Source: Dallia pectoralis
Taxonomy: Eukaryota > Chordata > Actinopteri > Esociformes > Umbridae
DNA length: 64,000 bases
Direction: 5' to 3'
Assembly (NCBI GenBank): GCA_029465975.1
Contig: CM055753.1
Location: 10,575,557-10,639,556, forward strand
Position numbers and translations under genes: made by a program. Positions 11,771-22,602 of this stretch are shown here, piece by piece. The notes beneath the pieces are model-generated. The model was not told the origin of the DNA. It ran no database searches and saw nothing but the letters and a program-made list of their open reading frames with translations. Each line of letters starts with the position of its first letter. Within the stretch, counting starts at the first letter, position 1.

Positions 11771-14700
11771 GATGAACCAATAACAAACGGGGTGTCTGGG
11801 TGGGGGCACAATCAGTGGGGCAACACTGGCCCCTATGGCCATGCGGAGGTACTGCACTTAAGGCCGGATTACATCATCGGGTTAGCCGAGTCAGGCTGTT
11901 ACCATTCAGACAAAGACAGCAGGAGGAAGGTATAGAGGACAGGGGGAGGTGGTGGAACAAGAGTGAAGATGAGACAGGGGGAGGTGGTGGAACAAGAGTG
12001 AAGATGAGACAGGGGTGGTGGGAGAAGTGGAGGGACAGAGACTCATTGCTCAGTGTGTCTTGGACAGCTTGTGGTTATATCTTTGGATGGGCATTTTTCC
12101 TCTAGTTTAGCCTGGTGATATTAAGGTCCGGTGATGTAGGCTGAACTAAGGAGACGCTGTCCAAGATGCCTGCCGAGTGTCAAGTGAAAATTATAGGACA
12201 TACTCTGATGCTTAGGAATGGTTGTCAGCAGTTACTGATATTGTATAACGCTATTTAAAGAACAAAATTGAAACCAAGTTTTAATGGAAATGAGCACACA
12301 AGGACAACTACACGATCACACTCGCAGGGCACTGGCTCTAACAAAATAAAACCCGGATGAAGTCATTAAATGGACTAACCAAAACACCACAACAATAAGA
12401 GCAGGACACGGTATCATACATTAACACGCGCTTAATTGGTCCGCACGCAATACCGTATACACCAGAGGCAGCTGATTACAGTCTGCAGGTAATATGTGTG
12501 TGCACACTGCCCTCTGGTGGCTCAGGTTAATATGGTGTCATAAGGAGATTGGATTGTTACCTGTGGGGTCCATTGGGCACTGTCCTCACCCATGTCATAG
12601 ATGATAATTGTGTACTCCCTCCTCCTAATCTCCTCAAAAAATCCTCCCTACATGTGCTGGATATTGGTCTCTGCAGACACCCAAAACGCTCAACTCTATA
12701 AACGACGTACGCTAGAACACCAGTACAAAACCTCCACCAAACTCACGGCGCCAGAAGGTGTTCTGGTTAAGCCTCAGCCACGAGTCTGCCGAATTATAGT
12801 CACGTTGGTTATGGCGTGAGCTCCAACTTGCCGAAGGCACAATGGCCTTACGATTGCCTTTGACGTATGTTACAAGCGAAACTACACCCCACAGCACATC
12901 AGGGAGAAGCAGAAACAAAAGTTGAATCATTTTATTATAAACACTGTTGTATACTTTCCTCATACACACAAGAATTACAAAAAAAGTTACCGGAACAGAG
13001 GACGAGTGAAACATCGGCGTTCCCGATATTCCTACTGCAACAATCGACCCCACCTTCACAGAGGGGCCCCAAATACAAAAATAGCGCACAATTTGTGCCG
13101 CATCCAAAGTTCAGGGAAGCAGCACGGACGTACCCACCGCTTCATGGAGAAGACGCACAGACATCAACGAAGAATCTCTGTGGCATTATTGCAGTTCGGG
13201 TTAAGGTTTGCTAAAACAGGGTGGGTGACGGCGATGCGAGACAGAGACCTGATGTCTGATGACATTTCAGTCACAGAGCACACATCACCCCTTCTGACAT
13301 GTAAAGGACCAAAATGGTGACAAAGGGTTAACGGAACAGAAGCATTTGTACCCAGATTTATAAAAAAGACAGAAAAGTGAAGCCAATAAAATGTAGCCCA
13401 GCTTCTGAGCTAAATTCCCTTCCTGAAGCCACGGCACAAAGAAGTGCACCGCTATTCCACCATCGCCCACAATGGTTAATACATCATTAACATCCTGGAG
13501 CAAAATTATTAGAAGTTCATTTTATAAACTTGAACATAAGAATTCAAACGTCAAATTTTGGTTTATGAACGACGTCAATGAATAAGTGAAGCATTTATAA
13601 ACAATTAGTGACAGAAAATACATTTTATGGGCAGAACATTAAGCATAATTCCCATGACAAAGCACTAAACGCTGATAATCTCTGTGCTTAAGATAATTCT
13701 ACTAGTCATTATAACATTTAGTGAGAAGGAATTAGCATAAAAGCAAATACGACTAACCCAGTTGTTGACACCGAACACAATTAAAACGTCTTCATGAGTC
13801 GTAAGCGACAATATTTAATATTACAATAGAATTAACTATTGAAACATCATCTACGGTCTAGACAGCGAAATATTAGGATAATTTAAGGCTACGGCCAGTT
13901 TTACAGATACAGATCTAGGATCGACCACCACCACAACCCTAACCTCAACCAATCGTTAAAGGGAATGAATAACTGATCCCAGATCAGCCTTGACAGGGCG
14001 ATTACACCCAGTCCTGTTATGACAGGATAAGAGTGGGAATTGTAAAAAACATAGTTGACTTCACCTTCACCTCATCTTTAGCGTCTGATAAAGCCAAACA
14101 TCTGACTTCAGGTAACTCCACCTCTCATCAAACCAAAACCTGCTCTATAGAACAGAGAAATCAGGTGACCTACAACCTAAGGGGCGGAGTCAAATGCCGT
14201 ACCTCAAAATGGCTTCCTTGTCATTTTACTGTAAGCAGCAATACAGTACGTCCAACCAGGAAACTTACGCACCCGAAAAACACTTTCCAAACCGCACGAA
14301 CGGCTCGAAAATTTAACGCAGCGTGTGATGTTCGGACAGGACTAGGGGCCCACAACCCCCAAACACCCTGGTCCAGAGAGGGCCCCCAGAAATCAAAGTG
14401 CCACAATGAAAGCTGAGCTCTTCTGGAAAACCTACATTTCAGCGCACAGACAGTGAAGCTGAAACAAGTACATATTTGAAAATAAGTGGTTAGTTGTTCG
14501 GCTCTACAAGACAATAATATAAACGTATTCATACGCACACGATTACATGGCCATAGTAATCAAAGGGTGGTTTATGCATTTCATTTTAATTACTACGGGT
14601 ATTGAGTGAAATGAGGGGAGGGGGGGTTACGAACGTACAAATCAAAATATATATTTTACAGAAAATAAAAAAATCATAAAATTCCTAAATTTAAGCAACA

Positions 14701-15470
14701 AAATTAAAAATCATCAGGAACCCTGAGAAAATACTAAACGTCCTGTTTATTAATTAGCTAGCGGCGTGCTTATCCATCATCGGTTGGCTGATACATGAGC
14801 TTGCCTAATGCAACCACGGGGGGTCTGTGTGTGAGTAACGAGCCCACGTATCACCAAAAACCATCTGAGGTACAAGCCTCACCCCTGGGTACCACATCTG
14901 AGACAACCAGACACAGGACAAACAGGTGACCTCTAAAACAGAGGGGAAGCAACCAGAGGCGCACACACACACACACACACCTTTGTAGGAGTCCCAAACA
15001 ACCACCAATAGGCCTAATATATATCATAATGGGGGGCGTTTGAGACTCTTCCAAAGGTCACCACCCACTAGTTGCCTGGTGATAAAACGTTAGCAGTGTG
15101 TGAACAGGCTGGAGGTAGGCTGAGGGTTCTCGCAGAGCCTCGACACCCAGGTAGGTGAGGTCATGTTGAGTACCAGGGCCCAATCGGGTCCAGAACATCA
15201 CGGTTAAAAACCCGGTTCAGATTCGTGGGGTTTGACCGCGCCGACCACTAGGATGTAGCTTCACCCAAACAACCCAGTTGAGTTAAAGGGTGTGGCCTAG
15301 AGTTGGCCAATCGGCTGCAGAACTCACCGCAGACCGTCTGAACGGAAACCGCAGCCCATACTCTGTAACAAACCGTTCCCGTTTGCTCTGATCCACAACC
15401 AACATTCCACACCAGGACGACTACCACTGTGAAGCCAGAAACAGGGTCAGAGCTCAGGGATCCAATGCAA
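11771..15470. other. Region downstream of the E2F gene, no coding exon seen
   Basis: Contains two copies of a 35-bp purine-rich repeat at about 11938-12010, a CA tract at about 14960-14980, and AT-rich unique DNA. ORFs at 12712-13107 (minus) and 12922-13320 (plus) overlap each other and match no family I recognise. Part of the stretch could be an extended 3' UTR of the E2F gene, since human E2F2/3 UTRs are long, but the sequence alone does not show that. Confidence 0.4.
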
Positions 15471-15474
15471 GGTC

Positions 15475-15480
15475 TTTATT
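15475..15480 (-). terminator. Polyadenylation signal candidate for the E2F gene
   Basis: AATAAA on the minus strand about 190 bases past the E2F stop codon. It is the first canonical hexamer in the right orientation and would give a short 3' UTR; further AT-rich candidates lie downstream. Confidence 0.5.
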
Positions 15481-15670
15481 TGTGCAGTCCGGGTCCAGTC
15501 CGAGAGCTCAGGGGAAAGAATGCCTAGCCCCAAAATGGATGTCGAGCGGCCGGCTTACGAGGCACATCGGCCTGCTGACCGGCATACTGTGGAATTAAAC
15601 ACAACAGCCACCATTCTGTCCAGATCCAAAATGGCGCCAGTAAAAAGCCCTAAGCGAGTGTCCACGCGCC

Positions 15671-16793
15671 TCAGTTACACAGCAGCGCGTCCAGCCCACC
15701 CAGCCGGTCCAGGTCGTAGGAGAACAGGTCGCTGATCCCTTCGTTCTCCGTTAGACTCAGGAGGTAGTCGTCCTCCTCCATGGTGAGGGGGAGGGAGGGG
15801 GAGAGGGCTACGAAGGACTCCTGTTCCGCAGCGTCCTCGTGCGGGAGGAGGGACGTGAGGGAGGAGGGTAGAGGAGAGACCGGGGTCACCGTCACCGCTG
15901 AGCATGCTGGGAGCCTGGACAGGGCGTGGGAGAAACCATTACGATTGCTACCGTCTGGAGAGAGGAGAGTGAGAGGAGAGAGAGAGGGGAGAGAGAGAGG
16001 GGAGAGAGAGGAGAGAGAGAGGAGAGAGAGAGGGGGTGAGAGAAAGAAAGAGGGAGACTTTAAAGGAGTAGTTCACCAAAAAACAACCCACCAAGGTTTC
16101 AGGTTGCAAGGTGAGGCTCACCTTGTGACACCTTAAGGAAGGAGGACGAGGAGTTCCCGTTGACCGAGGCCGAAGGACCGGTAGCACTCCGAGAAGGGCC
16201 ACTGTCCGTCTGCAAAGATGACTGGGCCTGGTCCTCGGAGCAGAGGAACACCTCTATTGGACCCTGGGTACTGCTCAGGTGAATCTGAAAATGCTGACGG
16301 ACAAAACATCAATCAATCAATGACCTCATCCTGCACCCGTACAGATGCCTCCATTGGTCCCCCGGGAGCCCACGTTTACCTCGTCGGGGTCCGGGACCTC
16401 CAGCTTGGTTTCCGCGGGCGCTTTGACCACGATGACGGTCTGATCTGTCAGGCTGGGGATCTTCTTCACGTCTTCATACGAGATGTACGCAAATGTACCA
16501 CGGGATTAAGGGAAAGCTGGGGTGTTAAAGTGTTGATGAACATCAGGAAGACAGTTCAACCGGGCACACACAAGCGGCCGGACACACACACACACAACCG
16601 GACACACACACGGCGGTTCAGTAAGGATATCTCCGTGATTGCATGTCCATGGTCATCTGTTGGACCATGTGAGAACTGGTGTGTATGAGTTCGTCCAGCC
16701 GCTTCTCCTCCAGGGTCAACTCCAACAGTTCATTACCCAGAGAACCCAGCGTATGAGTAATGGCCTCGCCCTCAGGTGACAGACTACAGCCTC

Positions 16794-16842
<49 letters not shown>

Positions 16843-19800
16843 TATTCCTGTATACGGTTTACGGCAGGCAAACAATCTATGGTGGGCAAGGTGTTTCGTG
16901 CCCCGTCCCAGTAGACAACAGGAACACAGACACACAAGGTGTCCACTAGTGTAAAAGGTCTGGGACGAGGAAGCGGATCTGAGACACATACTCAGACAGT
17001 GGTTCCTAACCCCATTCAGTTAGTCTACTACCAACCTGTGAGTACCCCTGATATTAATTTCACTGGTACGCCTATGGTGTCATGGGAGTTAAGACCCCCC
17101 AGTGGAGAGGTCAAGTACCCCCAGAACCCATAATTGGGAACCACTGAACTAGGATAGGAAAGCCCTGACACCACCTTAACGCTAGAGGCACCAAGGTGGG
17201 AGTGGAACCTAGAACCCCGTGTCCCCATCTAATGACCGAGCTACGCCAGAACAGTCAGCCCGGTGTAATGGTACCACTGATAACTCACAGCCACTCTATG
17301 TTGTTCTTGACCTTCTTCTTGATCAGGTGAACGCCCTCCAGAACGTTGGTGATGTCATAGAGACGTCTCTTCTGGACCCCGAGTGTCTCCGCTGCCAGGT
17401 TGAGGTCCACCACACCATCACTGGACTGGGCCAGGAGCTGGAGGAACTTCCGGGTCAGCAGACTCAGAGACGTGTCATAACGGGTCTTCTCGACCTTGGG
17501 TTCTGAGAGAGACGTTCTCGTTAACACAAAGAGACCAACGCAACCGTTTGTGACGTTACTCCTCCACAGACAACCTAGCGCGGCTAGACAGTCGACGTAC
17601 TTTTAAATAGACAACACTTCACAGCCCATTCCATAAGCAGAGCTAAACTACAGTTCAAACACAAGGGGTCACATGGACATGTCAGCATTTCACTGAAAAC
17701 TCATGAAATTAACTTTGATACGAAACCTCGCAAAATTAACAGTAAATACAGTGATTGTCAATATTAGAAACAATGATGGGCTTTCGTCAATAACAATATA
17801 ATAAAAATTAAATTTGAAGCAATTAGACTCGCCTTTCTATGGAATTCTAGTTCTCAATTTGTTGAGGAAACCTGAAAATAGTCCTTTTCACACATTTGTA
17901 CAAATCTCCCACTAAACTACCCCCAGACCATCACACTGCCTCCACCATGCTTGGCGTCATACACTCCTCCAGCATCTTTTCATTTAATCTGCGTCCCAAA
18001 AATTATTTGCTTTACGATCCGAACACCACAAGTATTGATTTGTCTGTTGCAAATAGATTTGACAGACTAGAGAGAGACTGGCGACAGCTGGTGGGGCACT
18101 ACAAGACTTATCTGAAAAGTTAACAGGATACTGACAAACAACACACCACAACTCAAATCAAGGGTTCTACAAGCAACAAAACCACCAAACTGAACGTTTA
18201 AAACAGTGTCAATAACCGAAAGGAACCAATAAACAAACAAAAAGAGCACATTAAAGGCAGAGGGACGTCGTCCACTTCAGAGGCACATCCCGTGGAGTCT
18301 CACCTTTCTCTTCACAGAGGGCGTGTCGGGCAGATCTCTTCGCATTCGGCGGTCTCACCGTATCACTGGTGTAAAGGTGGTCACTCTCCTCCAACGCCAA
18401 GCGACGCTTTGCCTGACAGACAAACAGCATCAGAAGGCAGTTTACCACTCCACCCACGTGTAGGTTCAAGCAGAACACTTCCTATGTGTCAATACAAACA
18501 CATGACCACTGAAGCAGAGAGGTGGTACGTGGTGTGTCAGTCAGGCTGACGGACAGTGCAGAAAAGTCACGTCACAACGTTTATATTGTGGTGAGACTTA
18601 AGCTGAGCAGTGTCAGTAAAACACAGCTCAAATGCACACCACATCTGCAAGACGCTTCACCGACAGTAGTACAGAGACGGACCCAGACACGAAACGGTGA
18701 AGAGAGAAAAATCTAACGAAGCAACCACAAAGGTTGTTAAAAGAGCAGTGCGTTCTTGTGCAAGACCAATAGAAACAAAAATAAGTGGAAAGAAAGAAAC
18801 CCGAATACATAGCTTACACTGAAAAGAAAAGGCCTGGTTTTAAACCAGAAACAAACCCAGGAACTGTGGAGATTCCAGTGATGAGCCAGTCTTCTGTCCA
18901 GTACCAAACTACATGCATTCCCCCGCTACTGGAAGTGGGATAAATACATCAGCTCCCCAGAACTGGCCCAGTTAAACCAGTGACGTGCATTTCAACACTT
19001 GTTACGAATATTTATGTATTACTAAGATTTATTAATATAGAACCTCTATAAACTCCTTATTGAATCAAAACACTGCACACACAAGGTCTCGTTGGGTTTG
19101 TTTATTGAGAGCTCTGACCACACAGGACTTAAGGCCTCATTAGGCTTCTGCGTCAACTTCCCGGCGTAGCTACGCCGTCGCTCCTACGGCGTTGTGGCCG
19201 TTTTATGGTTCTGCGTCGGGTTGCATTTCACTGCCAGATGTATAATCTGACCAATCACAGCCCAGGTGGTCTGCGTCACCTCGACACGTAGTTACAATTT
19301 TTTGTAGGTGCACGTCGAGCTACGGCGTAGGGATCGGAGAGGGGTTCGCGTCGACGCAGAGGGGTCTGCGAGGGTACACCGTCGATTCGACGCAGAAGCA
19401 TAAAACAGGCTTTACAGTGAGCTTATAACACTTAAAAAAGCCCGCCCCCTAGTACCCACAATGCACTTCCAGCACTTCAGAATAAAAGTCCCTATGTATA
19501 CAGTACATCACAAGCAGTTAGGCCTTTATTAAGCACATTGTAATGGTCATTTATTATAGCAATCCTCAATAACTCTATATGCCCCGAATCATAACTGATG
19601 AGTGAAAACGGAGCCTGAGTGGCGAAAGCATTTGCTTGAATCCGATTGGACAGCCCATTTCAACAACAGCATCGACTGCCTGTGTGCAGATCCCCTCTCG
19701 GGTTAGTGAACGAAATATAAGAAGGCCAATAAGGTCAACGTCACCATGACCTTTGAGGAGGTCTCCATGCCAACTCGGGCTGTTTGTAAAATGCTGGGCA

Positions 19801-21472
19801 AAAACGAAGCACACTAACTTCTCACTGCACATCGAAACCCGGCAAGTGTGAAAGAGAGTACGCAGATGTTCCCCCTAAATGTGACACCAAGTGACCAGGT
19901 GCAGCAAACCAGTGGGTGAGGTCAGTCCAAACCCAACACAGCCCCATCAGAGACAGTTAAAACGTGTTGTCATATTCACCTCCGGACGAGAAAGGCTGTT
20001 AGATCTAAGGAGTCTACTGGTGATATCACCACTCCCGTCGCTCGCAGACGCCGGGTCCTTCACATGGCAGATACATTGGGTGTTATGAGCATTGCACAAG
20101 TCACTTGTGAATGAGTTGTGGGTCAGTGTGGCTTGGTTCACGTCTGGGAACTCACTTCACACACTTGACCAATTACTCTGATGTGCGACAGACAATAATG
20201 CACATATGAACTCAACAGCTCTGACGTGCATTCGTCCACACGCAACAAGAACAAACAACAACAACAAACAAACAAACCTGCAGATGCCAGAGCTTCCCTA
20301 TGGTATGACTCCATGTTGGCTAGGCACAATGTGTCCCTGCTAGCTGGCTTAAAGGGTTGTGTTAAGCTGCATGCGTGTGCACGACTGGACAGACACGAGA
20401 CGCATGAAATGCACTGAACACGTCACAACAAACTGACCAGATGTAAACAAATACGTTTTGACGCACATCGGCGCCCTTTAGGAAAGCATTACAAACCAGA
20501 GGGGGAACGGGCAGGTCAGGAGATCCGACCCCCACTCGGTAAAGTCCTGGGAATAGATCCACCCCATCCCCCTCCCAGCATAGTTTAGGGCCTAGCTCCT
20601 GTCTGTACTAAAGAATAACTTACTTAGATGAGCCAAGTCGTTTCCAACATAGCCCCCTGAATACTGGACGTTTTCGGATGCATTTTACTTGAGTCCCTGA
20701 TGTCTTTCTGCACATATTACCCATGCAGGTAAACTTTCGACATGTTAAACGAGGTTGAGGCCAAATGTAGTTTAAAGTAGTCGGCTGGTTGCTTTTAACA
20801 CAGTTGATTGTGTTAACTTGGGCAGCTAATTAGGCCAGTTAGCCCAGTAGGGCTCCTACGTGAACCTGCTTCTATGCAAATACAAAAGGAATAAAGTTGC
20901 AAATTGTGCATAATAAATGCATACACGGAACCAGTCAACGTGCATTGCTATTTAACACGTAATCCAAGACTTCCCCACATGCAAATTGTTTCCCAGACTC
21001 CTGGGAACTACTAGTGAATGTTAGCAACAACACAAATATTAGCTTACTGGGCTACTATACTGGTCTGGGAAGTGGAAACTACACAGGAAGCTAGTTATTA
21101 TACACGGAGAGTTTAGCTAGGAAAAGTGACCCGCTGGCCTTCACTATAGTATTAACATACCGTGGCAAAATATATCAATATAACAAGATAACTAGAACAA
21201 CAGATCATTAAGACATGTTAATTAGTTACCGGAGGTCTCCCGAGGGATGGTTGCAGTCTTGCCGTGTTTGCAGACACCCCGATGGGTGTCGTGTATAGTT
21301 GATTCCCGGTGGTCGAGTCTGCATCCCCGACACGGTTAGTCGTCGACTTCACCACCACAGACGGGGGCTTAATGATCTTATAATATGCAGTATTACTGAA
21401 CCGAGTCACGGCCGTGTGTTTGTTGTCCACGAAGGAGACTTTCTCCGGGACCGTAGCTCCCCCCTTCCTCAT
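15671..21472 (-). CDS. e2f2/e2f3: Activator E2F transcription factor, E2F2/E2F3-like, complete (7 exons)
   Basis: Nuclear DNA-binding activator that pairs with DP proteins, drives S-phase genes and is restrained by RB. Coding exons on the minus strand: 21472-21230, 18412-18304, 17502-17289, 16792-16631, 16494-16380, 16284-16122, 15954-15671. Phases close exactly for 429 aa; human E2F2 and E2F3 have 437 and 465. Visible: cyclin A-binding PPAKRRLAL (residues 80-88, spliced across exons 1/2), the winged-helix domain in exon 3 with RRLYD at 163-167 followed by ITNVLEG, a marked-box region (exons 4-6) with DQTVIVVKAP and STQGPIEVFLC, and a C-terminal RB-binding core DYLLSL..EGISDLF. All introns are GT-AG except intron 4, a U12 AT-AC intron. 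The N-terminal MRKG, PPAKRRL and DYLLSL favour E2F3. DDYL, SYDL and the maco1-ldlrap1 neighbourhood (human 1p36) favour E2F2. Family membership is secure; the paralogue is not. Confidence 0.93.
16495..16630 (-). other. U12-type AT-AC intron in the E2F gene
   Basis: The 136-base intron 4 begins with ATATCCTTAC, matching the U12 5' splice consensus ATATCCTT, and ends with TGGTAC. There is no usable AG near the 3' end. A branch-site-like TTCCCTTAAT (minus strand, 16514-16505) lies about 11-12 nt before the terminal AC, the expected spacing for the minor spliceosome. Splicing here joins CGG AG to A TTT GCG TAC and restores the conserved R-(L/F)-AY(V/I) sequence of the E2F marked box. AT-AC introns are known in vertebrate E2F genes. 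Confidence 0.93.
16797..16840. repeat. (CA)n microsatellite in E2F intron 3
   Basis: About 20 perfect CA repeats starting within a few bases of the intron 3 acceptor (minus-strand AG at 16794-16793). The tract supplies GT repeats in place of a normal pyrimidine tract in the transcript. Confidence 0.9.
16997..17146. mobile_element. Short hAT-like MITE in E2F intron 3
   Basis: A 150-bp element bounded by imperfect terminal inverted repeats, cagtggttcctaac at the left and ttgggaaccactg at the right. The CAGTGGTTCCCAA-type terminus is a widespread hAT non-autonomous signature in vertebrates. The interior is non-coding, and no clear 8-bp target duplication remains, so the copy is probably old. 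Confidence 0.65.
19131..19414. mobile_element. Palindromic MITE (Harbinger/hAT-like) in E2F intron 1
   Basis: About 284 bp with terminal inverted repeats: aaggcctcattaggcttctg..cgtc at the left is mirrored by gacgcagaagcataaaacag..gcttta at the right. The GC-rich interior is full of cgtcg, gcgtagctacgcc and cgtcgacgc palindromes, very unlike the AT-rich intron around it. I believe this class is common in teleosts, but the superfamily is uncertain. Confidence 0.7.
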
Positions 21473-21860
21473 CGTCAGGATCCGAGTGCTCCCTTTTGTC
21501 CCTCGGGTACTTCGTTGCAGTTTTTCTCCAGATCCGCTTCAGTTCGACGGGAAATAATCACGGATATATTTAGACTGGTGTGTTAGCTATCGATTTGTTG
21601 AAACGGGTTCACCGATGCGTTTTCGAAACGTGAAGATGCAACGGATTTGATTTGGTTACGAGCTCCGTTCGGGCTGCTTGAAAAATGGCTTCAGGAAGCT
21701 GACAATGAATGAGGGGATGCAGTTTACGCGCGCAGGGCCCTCCCGCGAAACTCGGATTTCCCGGGAATTTTTCAAACGAGATTTGCATATGAAATGCTAT
21801 TGGTCAGCCACCAGCCATACGTGATTACGAAAGCGTGTGTGGCCAATAGGCGAGGATTTC
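21473..21860 (-). promoter_or_regulatory. E2F gene 5' UTR and promoter, with E2F-like site and CCAAT boxes
   Basis: GC-rich segment immediately upstream of the E2F start codon. On the minus strand it carries TTTCGCGGGA (21750-21741), close to the E2F consensus TTTSSCGC, next to a gcgcgc block and a ttcccgggaa palindrome. An octamer-like ATTTGCAT lies at 21781-21788 and CCAAT boxes (attgg/ccaat) at about 21799 and 21842. Mammalian activator-E2F promoters are known to be self-regulated through such sites; that this one is used is inference. Confidence 0.6.
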
Positions 21861-22250
21861 CGACACACGAAGCCATCCGGTTTACTTTGCTGACTCGGTA
21901 GCCACGTGATTCCAATAAATGTTAAAAAATGTACATTTCAAAATAATTTAGACGTGTGTCACAGAATACCATTTCCCCCAAACGGCTGTGTGTTAATAAT
22001 ATTATGAATTCGTTCATTGTTCATGCAGGTTTTCATCTGACATTGACTATTACCCAATTTGAAATGAATTGATATCACATTGTTACATTTAAAAAAAAAA
22101 ATCTATTTCAATCGAGCAAATACAAGACATAATTGACCACACAATAAAAACGATATACAATGGATTTTTATGTAAAATAAAACAAAAAACAGAAGTCTTT
22201 ACAGAACAGCAAAGCGACACCATAATGAACAATAATCTTTCATGACTTTG

Positions 22251-22256
22251 TTTATT
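22251..22256 (-). terminator. Polyadenylation signal candidate for srfbp1
   Basis: AATAAA on the minus strand, about 350 bases past the srfbp1 stop codon, within AT-rich sequence between srfbp1 and the E2F promoter. Confidence 0.6.
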
Positions 22257-22602
22257 CATAAACGCTTTATACCCACACAGCTGTCAACTTCTATGTTCTG
22301 TCATTTAGGAAAGGCACCGGGGATTAGGATTTTAACTGGCCAGTTCACAACACCATTGTAAAAACAGACTAACACAGACAGCTAGTACTGTGAGAAACTG
22401 GAGGCGAAGGCGTCCACCACTTTCCTTTAATTAACTGGATGGTACTTCACCTTCATTGGCTGACAGCTCCAGTTTATTTGCTTCTATCGTCAGATGAGAT
22501 TGGTTAATTATTCATTGTGAACCTGAATACAGGAACGTTCCCCTTCAACACTCACAGACAAGATAATGGCAAATATACTGACTTGAGGTGTGTGTAGCCA
22601 GC

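Noticed and set aside
12712..13320. Overlapping 131-132 aa ORFs on opposite strands
   Set aside because: Neither matches a family I know, composition is unremarkable, and no splice or promoter support is visible.
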